Shown here: in pieces, positions 33,950 to 45,989 of the stretch | Position numbering within the stretch: the stretch's first letter is position 1 | Layout: the number at the start of each line of letters is the position of its first letter | Source of the DNA: Lepiota brunneoincarnata | Lineage: Eukaryota; Basidiomycota; Agaricomycetes; Agaricales; Agaricaceae | Reading direction: 5' to 3' | DNA length: 64,000 nucleotides | NCBI GenBank assembly: GCA_023014365.1 | Contig: JAEBUN010000003.1 | Location: 1,860,001 to 1,924,000, forward strand | Made by a program: the position numbers and the translations under genes | Notes under the pieces: model-generated | Databases searched by the model: none | What the model was told of the DNA's origin: nothing | The model's input: the letters and a program-made list of their open reading frames with translations, nothing else

Positions 33950-36900
33950 CTACAGGCTGAATGGCGGAACGGCGGCCAAGAAAGGTCTCTGAGCCGCAGC
34001 CGATCCTCGGGTTTTGGAATTGGGATGATGTTGGTGCGTATGGTGCCATTGGTGGTGGTGAGAATGCTGATGGTGAACAGGTCCCCAACTCTTTTTCTTC
34101 AATTTCCTCTCTCTCTTCGTCTCCTTTCGGCCCTTATGTGCGTGCTTGTTGAATTTGTGGTTAGAATCATTTTGTTGCTGACTTCCGGACCCAGTCGGCG
34201 TCCGATCACCGTCACGAACAGGAAGTATGACGGGTGAGATGGCCATTGGTTCCTGACGTTTCCGCCTCCTTCTTTCCTTCCCCCTCTCCTTCTCCTTCTC
34301 CTTCTTTTCCTTAGGCCACATGATAGAGCTCAAGGGACTAGCTTTCATGATGTTGCCATAATCCACACTCGAGTGGGACGTATGCGCATGTGTGCAGTCA
34401 GAACTCCATCCCCCGTTCTCCCGGGTCTGTCTAAATGCGCCCACAGAGATCACATCCCATCGACTCATATTCTGCAGATGCTTTGCCGGGCGCCAGCATA
34501 GCACCCTCGTCCGCACTCTCGGCTACTCGTTTGAAGTGACCATTAGCATTGCCAGTGCTCTCAGAAGATTCAGGAGCCAAAAACGACGCCTCGAGCACGT
34601 CGTCGAGGCCTATGGTGTTAGGAAGGGGCTCAAGCTCCCCCGCAAGAGTAGCTAGAGGCAATGAAGAAGGCGACCCGAAATCGTTATCCGAAGACAGAGT
34701 TTGCAAAGGTGACAACAACTCAGAAGTAGTTGTGAACGTCGACCTCGACCTCGAGGCGAGCATGCGCTTCCTCAACATCTGCTCAACCTTGATAAGATAA
34801 AAACCGAATGAGATGAGTCAGTACACGTTGAGATGGGGGTGGATAAACAGGTGAATCAAGGCTTTGGATACGAACGGCAGATAAGGAAAAGCATGATAAA
34901 CGTACCAGGTTGACTCTAGTGGCGTTCGAACGACCACGGTGCCGGTTGAACCTCGGATGAGGGGAAGGTACCTCTTTGGAGCCATCAATTATTGCCCGGC
35001 GGGTTTCCTGAACGGGTACGAAGAGGCCAGTCCTTGGACTGTTCCCCTTACCAGAACTCTGACTTCGACTCTTTGCTCTCCTCCCTCCGAAACTGTCGCG
35101 ATCATGATCATCTGAGTCCCAGAACACTTTTCCAGAGAGGATGTCCTCCGGTTTGGGCGGACCAAGACTCCCATTCCTACTAAAAAGCGCATGGCGGAGA
35201 GGTGCTGGACTGACAACAGGACTGACAGTAGATAAAGGGTCGATCGCAGACACATTGAACGGTAAGTTGAACATCTGCATCGCCCGCTCGTTCGGCAGAT
35301 TATCTTCGCCTACGAGCTCTTCATCTGTGGTATCACCTTCACAATAACCACCATCCTCCTCGTATCTTCCTTCATCGGAAGCACCGACGCTAGTTGAGGA
35401 TACATCCATGTCGCTCTCATGGATGGGTGATGGGCTCGCCTCTACCTTGAACTGGGAGGCGTCTACTTCAAAATCGATATCGAGGATACCGCGATCATCA
35501 CTCAGGCCATTAGTGAAGATAATCTGGCCATCCCAACCCTCGGTTACTTCGAGTTGGAGGTTCTCCAACCCTTGACGTTGTGCGACAAGCTCGGCGATAT
35601 CACTGGAAGAGGCGGTATCCATATCTGAATGATCACCATCCTCCCCATCGCCGTTGTCGGTGGGTGAACAAGAGGAATCGGTGTTGGTATCTGAATCCGT
35701 GAGGTTGGAAAAGAAGAGATCAGCATCGAAGCTTGACTCATCACCCTCCGACCATGCGGTGACGAGGCCAGTACCAACGCTTTTTTCATCTGTTTCTTCG
35801 GCATCTTCGTCGGGGTCTTCCTCTTCCTCCCCTTCCTCCTCTTCCTCCTCTTCTTCCTCCTCGCCAGTGCCGTCAGAGTCGACGTTCATCTCAGAACCAC
35901 TGGATCCAACGCTCTTCTTCCTAGGCCTGATCACCCAATCACCATGAGGATTACGGGCACGCGGACCATCATCGCCAGAGAAGCTCACGACGCAGGCGAG
36001 CCTTTTGGTGTGCCTCAGAAACGATGAAACTCTCCTCTTCTTTTTCGATGTCAGAATCAGTACCGAAGGAAGGATTCTCGGATTCGGACGAATCGGATGA
36101 GTTTCCAGATTCCATGGATGAAAAAGCGGAGGCCGAGAGGAAAGTGGGGAACGAGACGGACCCGCCATCGTCGTCAGCCATCGCAATGATGGTCAGTATC
36201 GGTGAGGTTAGAAAGGGACGAATTGTCATCCTCATCACTGGCGACACGTCGCTTGCGGTTTTGAGTGCGCTTAGGGCCTGAACGATCGGCCTTGAGGCCT
36301 TGCTTCTGTGGCGGCCCTGACTTTTTGTACTTGTTGTTGCCCACGTTTTTGGAGATGAAGGGTTGGGTGGAGTGTGATGGGGAAGGGGAGGCTGGCTGCA
36401 AACGAGGGGCAACCCCGCGGGTGGCGGTGGAAGTTTTTTGGGGACGGCCTCTGCGTTTGAGGGGGGGAGGATATGATCGTATGTTGGGCTGGGTGATGGA
36501 GGAAGATGCCTCGCCGTCGTGAGCGGGCGCGGATGTCATCTCTGAGCTGCTCCCGAGTTTGTTTAAAGGCAGCCCATACTGTTTGTTGCCGAGAAAATTT
36601 GGAGGTACGGTGAGTTTGATCTTGAGAGGAATGGACTTGAGTGGAGGGTGAGGACGAGAAGCGAGACTGGAGGAAGAGCCAACAAATTGGATACTGTGCT
36701 GGGTCGGAGACGTAGGCTGCGGAAACACCATTGGCTTGTTGTCGCAAATACACTCGCCATCGCAGACTGGGCATATATCGTTGTCCTCGTCGTCCTGGTT
36801 CAGTAAACTTGCGGCGGCGGCGCTTCCGGTATGAGGATGAGCAGGCGGCATTGCAGGAGTCTGTTGTTTTGGTAGCACTAGGAAAGGGTGGATGAGAATC

Positions 36901-37018
36901 GGAACAGAAGATGCGAGGCGATGATAAGATGCGGGAGCAAGCAGGCAGGGGAAGGGTGCGCAGGGCCATGGTACAGGAATGGATAGAAAGACTCACTGCT
37001 GAGACGATTTTTGGCCAT
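33950..37018 (-). CDS. Acidic low-complexity protein with N-terminal Cys motif and His-rich end
   Basis: Start ATG 37018 (MAKNRLS), then an intron and MLPKQQTPAMPPAHP. The one compact motif is NDICPVCDGECICDNKP (about 36745-36795), five cysteines in a CxxC-x3-CxC pattern that could bind metal. Long disordered regions follow: basic stretches (about 36280-36330), Ser/Asp-rich segments, and a pure Glu run (about 35820-35870). A conserved-looking segment PHGDWVIRPRKKSVG and later KPEDILSGKVFWDSDDHDRD come next. The last exon ends in a basic stretch and a His cluster (HHQHSHHHQWHHTHQHH), stop 33950-33952. Composition suggests a nuclear or chromatin protein (inference). Related proteins appear typical of Agaricomycetes, but I cannot assign a function. 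Confidence 0.65.
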
Positions 37019-39496
37019 TTTGGGGAGAATAACATGAGTTCTTTGAAATATCCAGGATTACGATGAGAATAGAGGGCTCCTAGCCTTGGGATGGACCTCT
37101 AGTGAGATTGTGGATGGGAGGAGACCCTCTTTTGATGGAAAATCTCGTCAGTTCAGTTCCTCTCAGGGTCCTTCCTCTAATAGAACAGTATGTGCCTCCT
37201 GCTCTTGAGAGTATTTATTACACCCCCTATCTTATCAGCCATCGCCCTTAGAAGCAGCGCCTACTCGGACAGAGCAAGAGCCACTACGGCGGATACAACC
37301 TCGCAAAGCAGGAAAACAAATTTTTCATCACGCGATGGGTATTGCCGGCCCATCAGATCCGGATTTTGGTCTCCACGCACCGTGTAGTTTAGCAAGGTAT
37401 CTTTACCGCGCGCGGGGCTGGTTGCTTTTTTTTTTCTCTAATTGACACCGATAGCTATAGCCCCAAAAATCGATAAGAAAAGAGGAATGTTGATCAGTTG
37501 ACACCTCTCCTGTCATATCATTCCATTTCATTTGTTCTACTTCATCAGTCGTTGTTCACCAGTGTGTTTCGATCCAACACGTTGCAGTCTTGTGACCCTC
37601 CAGACGCAATCCTTCGTCTCGCGGCCTCTCTCCTCGGGTCCCTGATCTCCTTTTCCAGCCGCCCTCGACTCACTTGATACCATCGATCGGCCCAATTGTC
37701 TGTCGTTCTTGATTTTCATCTCCGCGAGTAGCTCTTCGTTTTTCATTCCAATCCCTTCCGGTCCGTCAAACGACCGCTTAATGTTGCCTGTGTTATCTGC
37801 TGTACCCTCTGGTGGCGGCCGCCGATCTGTCCCCGCCAACCGCGGGCATTGCTCTCTAGAAAGACGCGTCCCACCACTGGTCGCTCCCATCTATTCTTCC
37901 ACCTAAACACGAATCCCTTCCTTTGTAGCTATTTTAGGCTCGACAGAGCACGTTTCCACAATTCTGCCCTTGCTCCCCATGCCAGAAAGAAAAAATCCCA
38001 GTATGCTACCAGAGCCAAGACTCGCCGACAGAACGCAACCCTATCTAGAATCTATTCATCGGTTCAGCTTTGCCGCGCCTCTGGCAGATGTACGGCTGGC
38101 GCCACAGGAAAGCCAGCAGTGATGTGCACACTACCAACACATGTGATCGTGTGACCATGAGTTCACACTCATGGTTCCCTATCCCAGTCGGCTACGACCG
38201 TCACTTCGGGCGCTGATACAAGATCTGATTCTTCTGAAGACTCTCTTGACAAACGTGCATTCAAATAAGTCAACCCTGGCATGATCAATCCACGACGGGC
38301 AAATACTCGCCGTAGCTGCCTGAGCTGGACTCTGCGCTTCAGCTGGTCAACTAATCTCGTCCATTGGTGTACGGGCAGTGGTCACTACACTAGCATCATC
38401 GAGGGAACAAGTGATCCTCGGGGAATGACTCAACAGTCACTGGGACTGAGGATGATTTACTCGGCCCCGAGCCGCCACAACTACATCAAGTCTGAGCCTG
38501 AAACCCGAAGCATTCTTTACTCGTTACGACGCGAGACAACACACGTCCAGAAGAGCCGCATAATTCCAGGCTATCAGGTCAAAGAGCACGGATAAAAATT
38601 TCGAGTTGAACGGCCGGGAGGAAATATTCACTCTCTCCGGTATTTGGATTCAATGCACCACAGTATTTTGGTCATCATGAGTTCCGACAGCTCGACATTG
38701 TCCCTTGTGGCTGACTTGCCTGGCAACAACGGACCCGAGTCGCTGAAAGGACTCGACTCGACCATTGAAACGTTCAACTGTTGAACTTCCATTCCTCCTT
38801 TGACAAAAAAAAAAAAAAAACTCCGGATGAAAACCATCTACGTCTTACAACGTCATTACCACAATTTTTGCGATAGTGACGTAGAAAGCACACGTCAATA
38901 AACTAAATACTCCGTAAGCCACTCCGTCAGATCATATACGAGAAGGCCAGCAATTCTAGTTATGCTTTACCAAGGTAGACACAACTTCACGGATGACACT
39001 CTGAGCAGTGTAGTTTTCATTCAAACTAGGAATTGCCAAGGGCCCAATTTGAACGTAGAGGAGAAAAGTCGACGCCGCCTCATGACCCTCGCAGCTTCTT
39101 CGACCGTCCAAGCGCCGTCAGGCACGGTCCCATGATACCCTCCATGCTCTGCTTCGCGCATCCAATTCAGTTGGGCACACCATTCTGAGAGAATGTTACC
39201 ACCAATAGAGATGAATCCGCCGGCTTTATACCAAATTCTCCAGACGAGTAGAAGAGTCTTCAAGAGCGAATCAGGGACTCTCTCAAAAATAGCCACTCCT
39301 ACTTGTAACTGCGTGACAAACGCGGTCGAGGCCCTTACTTAACATTCTCACGCGCAATCATTACAATTCTGTGCACGCTCCATACAACCCAAACGCAAGC
39401 TGGCAACACACCGGACTATATCGGAGCTCGTGACGATATCGGGCCGTGACTCATGTCACGAGCCCCACCTATGTAAACAAGCTACAAGAATCATCC
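37019..39496. other. 2.5-kb gene-poor region
   Basis: No open frame here resembles a known family. Visible items are a 9-bp inverted repeat ACCATGAGT/ACTCATGGT around 38154-38175, a poly-A run of about 18 at 38803-38820, and the nested palindrome listed separately at 39426-39463. Open frames at 37537-37890 (minus), 38281-38595 (plus) and 39021-39296 (minus) were examined and not accepted. Confidence 0.45.
39426..39463. promoter_or_regulatory. Nested palindrome with TGACTCA core upstream of HSK3
   Basis: GCTCGTGAC at 39426-39434 is exactly inverted as GTCACGAGC at 39455-39463. Inside it GTGAC-TCAT-GTCAC (39446-39459) forms a second inverted pair and contains TGACTCA (39447-39453), the bZIP (Gcn4/AP-1) site. 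It ends 33 bp before the HSK3 start codon. Regulatory use is inferred. Confidence 0.5.
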
Positions 39497-39815
39497 ATGT
39501 CCTCAGCAGTTCCAACCAGTGCAACACAAACCAAAGAAAAGCTTTATGCGCAGCTCGCAGCTAGCCTGGGCCGAATGTCTCGTGCCATTGGCCAGACTGC
39601 CGATTTGTGTGAGATGTTGCAGGTTGATCTGCACGCGATGAGGACGCTCGCAGGACAAGATGCTGCAAAGTACGTACTATGTTTGCTCTACGATATAAAA
39701 ACCGAGGTGGGACTGACGTGGTTTGTCTGCCCTTCTGTGTTTCAGGTTGATGACCGTGGCTAGTCAGCTGAACCCACCAGATGAAGAAGAGGAAGACACG
39801 AATACATCATCCTAG
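39497..39815 (+). CDS. HSK3: DASH complex subunit HSK3
   Basis: A small kinetochore protein of the DASH/Dam1 ring that couples chromosomes to spindle microtubules. Start MSSAVPTSATQTKEKLYAQL at 39497. The helical core reads YAQLAASLGRMSRAIGQTAD then LCEMLQVDLHAMRTLAGQDA, and continues after one intron (GTACGT donor at about 39669, acceptor near 39746) as KLMTVASQLNPPDEEEEDTN, stop 39813-39815. The heptad-like leucines and the run of Met, Leu and Gln match the family pattern (YaqLa-QL-L--NL-dT-elL-m---q---mr-lg). About 80 residues is the normal size. The short length leaves some doubt, but the pattern is characteristic. It is isolated in a gene-poor stretch. Confidence 0.72.
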
Positions 39816-41064
39816 CACCTTTCCCAAGTGCTGTGCTTACCATGTATACGGATCTTGAAGTGACCCTTCGCATATCACTACGAGTGGGAATTCTCGCCTT
39901 GAATGGTCAAACTTCGGCGCTCACAACATTAAATACACCACTCCACTCCCATTCGATAATCGAAACATGTAGGAGTTATATACCTAGCCCAGTTCCTTCA
40001 TTTACTCCGCGCCGATGACCGCCTGACACTACCTCCTGAGCATTGGGCATATGAATAGGGAAGCTACCAGCCATTCTGACCGCTTTCAAAAAAAAATAAC
40101 ATATTCCTGAAAGACCAACCTCGTCTTGGGCCTCGACCGCCATTCCCGAGACCCTCCTGCAAGCCAATGCAGGGTCCCACAGCGCCGTGAACCCTCGAGG
40201 ACACATTGTCGTTGGGCAGTCAGCCCACTCCACGCCGCGTTCAATCATTGGGACTGAGCCCTTTACCGACCCTTCGATCTGCGCCCAAATTACATACAAC
40301 GACAATGGTGGGAGGACGGGTGGCTTTACGGGACTATCCATGCCAACGCCAACCTTGCTAACGAGCTTAGAAGGTAGATATTACTATTGTCAATGTGTGT
40401 CGTATTGCTGAGCCACCAGTCTAATCAACTGTGAGACTGCACCCGAGGCGACGCAACCAGGGTTTGGGGTTTTACGAGATCATTGAGTACTTGAGTACCA
40501 TACTTACGGGTCCTCATTGAATCACAGCCCCTTTGAGTTGGCTTAATCGTGTAGCTTTGTCAGGAGACATTGCTTGGAGAAATGTAAATGACGAATCCTC
40601 CGCAAGACGGTGGAGGTGAGTGAAATTCTAAAAGCTCACGGCGTTCATGATTGGTGCAACTGCGTTTGCTCGCAAGTCTGTCAAGAGACTGACAACGACA
40701 TAGTAATGAGTACCGTGGTGCTGTGGCTCCTCTCATGAGGGAGTCTATCTTTAGGTGCTTCAATAAATCCCGTCCCTGTCGAAGGCACCCCATTCGGGTT
40801 TGATCCTCCGTCGAAAGTTACACCCAAACATAAGTTTCTGTATTCATTCTCCTCCAGCAGGCACCACTAGTTATGGAGGAGTGCGTAAATAACCCTCTAT
40901 TCAATCCCTGTGGCGGGAACATGTTTCTCGTCAAGGAATATGCCGTAGACCCGTGGCAGGGGAGGCGCTTGGCTAAACAACATCCGACCTCAGGCTCATC
41001 GCTTGCATATAAATATCATGGGGCCTCCCAGTGATACCCTCGAGATCTTTCCCTTTCACTACCC
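39816..41064. other. Gene-poor spacer between HSK3 and the DUF6534 gene
   Basis: About 1.25 kb. No supported coding region. The proximal part should hold the HSK3 3' UTR and the distal part the promoter of the next gene. Confidence 0.45.
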
Positions 41065-42699
41065 ATGAAGACTCCGAACCTCCCAGACATCGGACCAACA
41101 TACGGGGCTTTATTCGTCGGACGTGAGGAAGGCTGCCAATAACTCTGTTCGATGCACTGACGTTAATGATACCACTAGTCCTGTTCGCTACATTGTAAGT
41201 GATGCTTCGATGGTTCATTGCTGTACCTGTGACCCTCGATGTTCGCATTGTAGCTTTCAGGGCATTCTTACTGTTCAAGTGTATTCCTACTTCGATAACT
41301 TTCCGGATGATCCTCGACGGACCAAGACGTTGGTTATTATACTATGGTGCGTCCCAAGCTGCGATTCCCGGTTCCCGTTGAAGATTAAAGAGCACGCCAC
41401 CAGGACCCTCGACTTTGTACATTTAATATTGATCGCATATTCAGTTTACTACTATCTCGTCCGCAATTGGGGCAATGTTGAAGTCCTCCCTTACTTCATA
41501 ATCCCTCTGAACTGTCATCTGCCGCTGCTCGCTCTGTCGACACTGTTATCTCAAATGTTCTTTCTAAATAGGTACGTGCATCCGTTTTCCTTTTGCACGC
41601 AACACTCATGTTCGGTCCCCGCAAGGATATGGGTTTTCAGTCAAGGAAACCCGTGGATCGTAATACCACTTTTCCTAGGATGCTTCAGCATGGTCGGCAT
41701 CATAATTGCCATAACGACAAAACTCATACAAGCAACACTGGTGAAATCTATCAAGGGTCTTCCGTCCGGTGTTACGGCGCTGGTAATTATCGGAACCACC
41801 AGTAAGTTTCCCGACTTGTGTTGATTTCGTATACTCAGCTCCCTCGAAGCTGATCTGCTAATCGCGACGCTTCTCTGTCGTTATCTGCGTCTGAAGAGCA
41901 GAGGAGCCCGCGAGATGAAGTGGGTTCCCACAGCACAATGTTGTGTAATAAAGTTCTGACGACCTCCCTCCAACTGGTAGAGCGACAAATGATGTGGTTT
42001 ACCAACTTATTCGGTATACGGTAGCTACGAGTGTGCTGACAAGGTCAGTCCCAGACGAGTCCCAAAGCATCGCATACACTCATTTAATTGATTCAGTGTG
42101 GTTGCGCTCGGTACTCTGACTGCTGTGAGTATCGTGTACTTCTTGATACAGCCTACTAACGACTCGCCTAGTTTCTCGTTGCCCCCAAGTCTTTCATTTT
42201 CATCGTGCGTGAACTGACCCAGTATTTCGTTTGACCCAAAGTCAGCCTCTAAACAAACTATGAACAGGGTATCCATATCTCGGCCGGGCGTACATACTAC
42301 GAACGCCGTACTCGTAAAGTCAGTCCACCTCTACAAGGACAATCGGAAATATGACTCATTCAAATAAACTTACACATGTCCAGCTTGAACGCACGTCGGA
42401 GATTCCGAGAAACGCTCAGGAGTAGCGAACATAGTGCCCCCGACAGATCACTCGAGTTCGCGGTGACTTCGAAATTTCTCCCACGTCTTAGTCACACCCG
42501 AACCAACATGACAGAGTCGGATCATATAAGCGGCAGTAGCACCGCGGAGGCTATGCTATCAAAGGTGCGACGCAACAAACCAAAAGCTTCTCCGCGGCGG
42601 CTAACCAGAACAAAAAATCTTTTTCTCCCCAACCCGAACCACCTCACCTTGCAGCCCGCGAAACTCTATTCGCCACGCTCCCGGTACTCAATACCATAA
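41065..42699 (+). CDS. DUF6534 multipass membrane protein
   Basis: A seven-helix-like integral membrane family that is strongly expanded in Agaricomycetes; function unknown. The first exon reads MKTPNLPDIGPTYGALFVG (41065), the typical family start. Later exons give GILTVQVYSYFDNFPDDPRR (about 41263), TLDFVHLILIAYSVYYYLV with RNWGNVEVL, VFSQGNPWIVIPLFLGCFSM, then DLLIATLLCRYLRLKSRGA and VVYQLIRYTVATSVLT. The end has FLVAPKSFIFI and LNARRRFRETLRS followed by a cytosolic tail, stop 42697-42699. These pieces follow the family order, including the VLIA...YYLR and LNARR blocks. At least two introns (41347-41403 and about 41573-41629) are stop-free multiples of three. The exon between the first one and 41260 is uncertain, so exact splicing needs transcript data. 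Confidence 0.72.
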
Positions 42700-43600
42700 C
42701 CATAACGGAGCGTGAATCATTAGTATAGATCGACATGTTTCCGGGGTGCTTGGGAGCTTTGAGGGAAATTTTCCCGCCGGAGATGCTGCGACCCCCATAT
42801 AGTGACGACGTACACGAGGATATGCGTTACCAATGCTGTTAAATCTGGGAATCTCGAAGTGCACATAACAATATAGTAGCACCAGCCACGAGGTACTGCA
42901 TTATAGTTTTAGGGCTGACCTTGGTTCCATGCCCACCTACCGCACCGACGGATAATCGACCTGCAACCCTACACGTGTGTCAACGATTCCTCGCAGCAGA
43001 CGTCCTCATCCCACCGTTTCACAAGAAATCACACAGCTTCGAATCCTGTATGGAGAGTGCGTGGCCAAAACGTGAAGCTATGTAGCATGGAAGATTCATA
43101 ATTGCAGGCGAGAAAAGTTTCATTAAACTTTGAGAAGTATTGTTCGAACATACCATCCTAACTGCAAACGCTCTCACGACAACACAACGAGGACCGAATG
43201 CATCCAGCTCACATCTGCAGATTGGCTTTCCAGTCATCTGGCGGATGTCAACAAATTTCGGACAATAAGTCATAGCGCATATATTATCTTGGGTTGCAAG
43301 GACACGAAAGTACCCGAGCTCCTAACGGTTGCGTGCAGCCAAGACAACAGGAAGATAGCCACGAGCGAATGAAGAGGTAGCGGGAGCATAACAGCAGCGG
43401 TCATATGAAGATGGAACCGGTCAATAGATTCGGAGATAAACGTATCTAGCTTGTAGAGGCGTCCCGGTCAACTACGCGAAGCGGAGGAGCAGCATCGTCG
43501 TCCCTATGCCGCGCCTTGAATGACACAAATACCCCGCAACTCCCTCAGTCCCCGCCGTTTCTGGGACATTGGTACCGGCGAAGGTATTAGGTCCCCTTGT
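42700..43600. other. Intergenic region between DUF6534 gene and kinase K1
   Basis: 900 bp between two gene ends that face each other. No supported gene, no clear repeat. Confidence 0.45.
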
Positions 43601-45989
43601 TTATCTATTCCGCGGGGCCGGAGCGCGACCAGTGAATGCGTTTGGGTATCCTTGGAAATGACAGGTGGATGGATCAGTGGGCTCCCGAATGCTGGGACGA
43701 GAATGGGAAGTTGTGCCTTTGAAGATGAGGGTTCGGAGTATTTGGCCTTTAGGGCAGGCATGTAGGGCGAGCCTTAACCCTGCTGGGCAAACTGGCAGAG
43801 GCACGGTTGGCTTCGTATGTGGTGGATTTGACGGATGAGGCATTGCCTGTGCGGGCATAGTGGTTTGGGAAAATCCCGCTTCCGCGGGTGTACGTCGAAC
43901 GGTCCTTGGCGGAGAAGGAATATTTGCTGCAGGGGCAACGAAACAACCAAACATTCCCGAGTCAGAAAAAAAGGGCGACATTCTACGGGGAACGCGCATC
44001 GTACCTGACCGAACCTGTGGCGCTGAACCAGGATTAGCAATGTGATTATTTAGCTCCGGGGGATCGGGAGCTAGCGTGGGTCCCGATACAATGTTGCCCT
44101 CTTGTCTATACTGACGAGCTTTATTAATGGCAAGCCCAGCCAGAGATCATACTGGACAGTACTTACGCCCGGTGGTCTTTCCATTCGCTCTGCTTGTTTA
44201 CATTCGGCCCATCGACGCGCCATTGGGCGTATGGCCAGCTCCCTATTTGCCGGTATATGATTTTGAACGTTATTATCGATCTTGATTTCGGTCGGAGGAA
44301 GGAAGCTGTCCCAAAAGCCTTGGCGTATCATGCGAATGTCGGGGCGCCTGGATGGCTCATTATCCCACATCTTCTCTACGAGTTCCCAGAGGAAGCTAGG
44401 AGGTGGATGCGAACATGGAGGAGGAAGAATGGGTTCTTCATTAAAAGCCAATCTCGAGGCCAACATACGGTATAAGCCTAGGTTCGCAAGAGGTGGTTCT
44501 CCAGTATAGATCTAGGACGCTGTTATTATTCTGTGCTTGCCATGCAGTGTGCACCCACATACCTCGTAGATCGTGATGCCCAGTGAATAAATGTCAGCTT
44601 TCAGGAGATCAAGGTTGGTTTGATTGGGTGACCCCAATATTTCTGGAGCCATCCAGGGCAAGGTGCCAATAGGGTCAAGATCCCGGGATCGTTGAGACAA
44701 TTCGGGTATCGAAGATAGGCCAAAGTCGGAAAGACGACAGACCAGGTTGTCGTCTACGAGTATATTCGCGCCCTTGATGTCCCGATGAGCAATGGGTGGG
44801 GTGAATTCTACATGTAAGAATTCCAAGCCCTTCATAACTTGCCAGACCTGGAACTGATGCTGAGTCGTGGAACCAGAGTGTCAGAGAGCACTCACGGGGG
44901 TCAAGCGTTCGGTATTGGGATACTGCTTGAGGAAGCTGATGATGTTGCCGTATTTCATGTAAGGCATCACGAGACCAAACTGGCGGGTTCGTTCATCGAA
45001 GCTGGCGCCCAAGAAAGAAATTATGTTGGGGTGGTGAAGTTGGCGGCATAAAATCAACTCCCGGATGATCTTCAAAAATGTATGGGTGAGTTTATGGGGG
45101 AAAAGTTCGAGATGTTGATACCTCTGAGTTATTGAGCAAGTTTTTTCGGATGCGAGGCTTCTTGATGATAACCATGCGACCCGCAAGTGACCCTTTGTAT
45201 AGATCCTGCGGGGAAGAGGACATAAATGAGGATTCAACGAAGCTCGACGGCGAGCCTTGGATTCACAATACCGAAAGTGCGGTGCAAGTGAAAAAGCTGA
45301 GCTCTTCAATGCCGTCAAGAAGTAGGGAAGGTGGAACGGTTCTACGACGGCGCAGGAATTTCAAGAGATCCTTCCTGTGGCGCTTTGGAAGGTTGGGCTT
45401 GTCTAATGCCTGGCGTGAAGAACAATAAATATAATATGACGGTGGCCCGCTGCAGGTAGCTCACATCTTGGGCAAGCTGTGCAAGACAACTTTGGAAGGC
45501 TGGGTCTGAGATGTTGCGCAAGTCATTATAAAGCCGACTTCCGGGACCGTGAAAGGTGAGGATATGCTGCAGGTTGGAAGAGGATAGATTATGGAAGCCA
45601 AAGAATAAATTATATGAAGGATCGAGAGTTACGATTCGCGAGGCATTTGGTGCTTTCAGGACGAGACTGGTGACTGGCGACCATCGTATATCGAATTCAA
45701 GCCGGGCAAAACGATGAAACCGTGGGTTAAGTTGATATAATGCAGTTGGTCGGTGTCTCAGGAGAACGGCAATCTGGATAATGATTCTTTCCATGTGACA
45801 CCTAGACAGGGTAAGGCCCTGGCTGGATGGTGTAGCATGGGTTGGCACTTACTGGTTAGTTGCTGAGCGAGGGCACGCCAATAACTCCAGGAGTTGGCAG
45901 AATGAAGGATACCGGGACCCGAGGTGAGACTGTATGTCCTTGAACACTTGTTCAGGGGTTACGGGGGGAAGTCGATTCTGGGAAAACAT
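43601..45989 (-). CDS. Protein kinase K1, tyrosine-kinase-like type with unknown N-terminal domain
   Basis: Start MFSQNRLPPVTPEQVFKDIQ at 45989. An N-terminal region of about 190 residues (EFDIRWSPVTSLVLKAP; SDPAFQSCLAQLAQD; HRKDLLKFLRRRRTVPP) is shared with K3 and matches no domain I know. The kinase domain follows: beta3 lysine VIIKKPR, helix-C glutamate in RELILCRQLHHPNIISFLGA, catalytic loop HRDIKGANIL, DFG in LSDFGLSSI, WMAPEIL, and the C-lobe MWDNEPSRRPDIRMI. The Gly-rich loop is degenerate (TALSDLYKGSLAGRMVIIKK). After an intron a Pro-rich tail of about 170 residues ends at 43601. The core resembles TKL/RAF-like kinases abundant in Agaricomycetes. Catalytic residues suggest activity; targets are unknown. 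A TATA-like tract lies about 32 bp upstream of the start. Confidence 0.8.

Noticed and set aside
36271..37035. 254-codon minus-strand frame
   Set aside because: Out-of-frame reading of the acidic protein gene; the CPVCDGECICD frame is the supported one.
38154..38175. Perfect 9-bp inverted repeat ACCATGAGT/ACTCATGGT as a transposon end or terminator
   Set aside because: Isolated short hairpin with no partner, no flanking duplication and no gene whose expression it could clearly control.
38803..38820. Poly-A run as the tail of a retroposed element
   Set aside because: No reverse transcriptase, no recognisable body and no target duplication around it.
42700..43600. Open frames such as 43130-43372 as genes
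   Set aside because: Short, without similarity, splice support or codon pattern; treated as intergenic.
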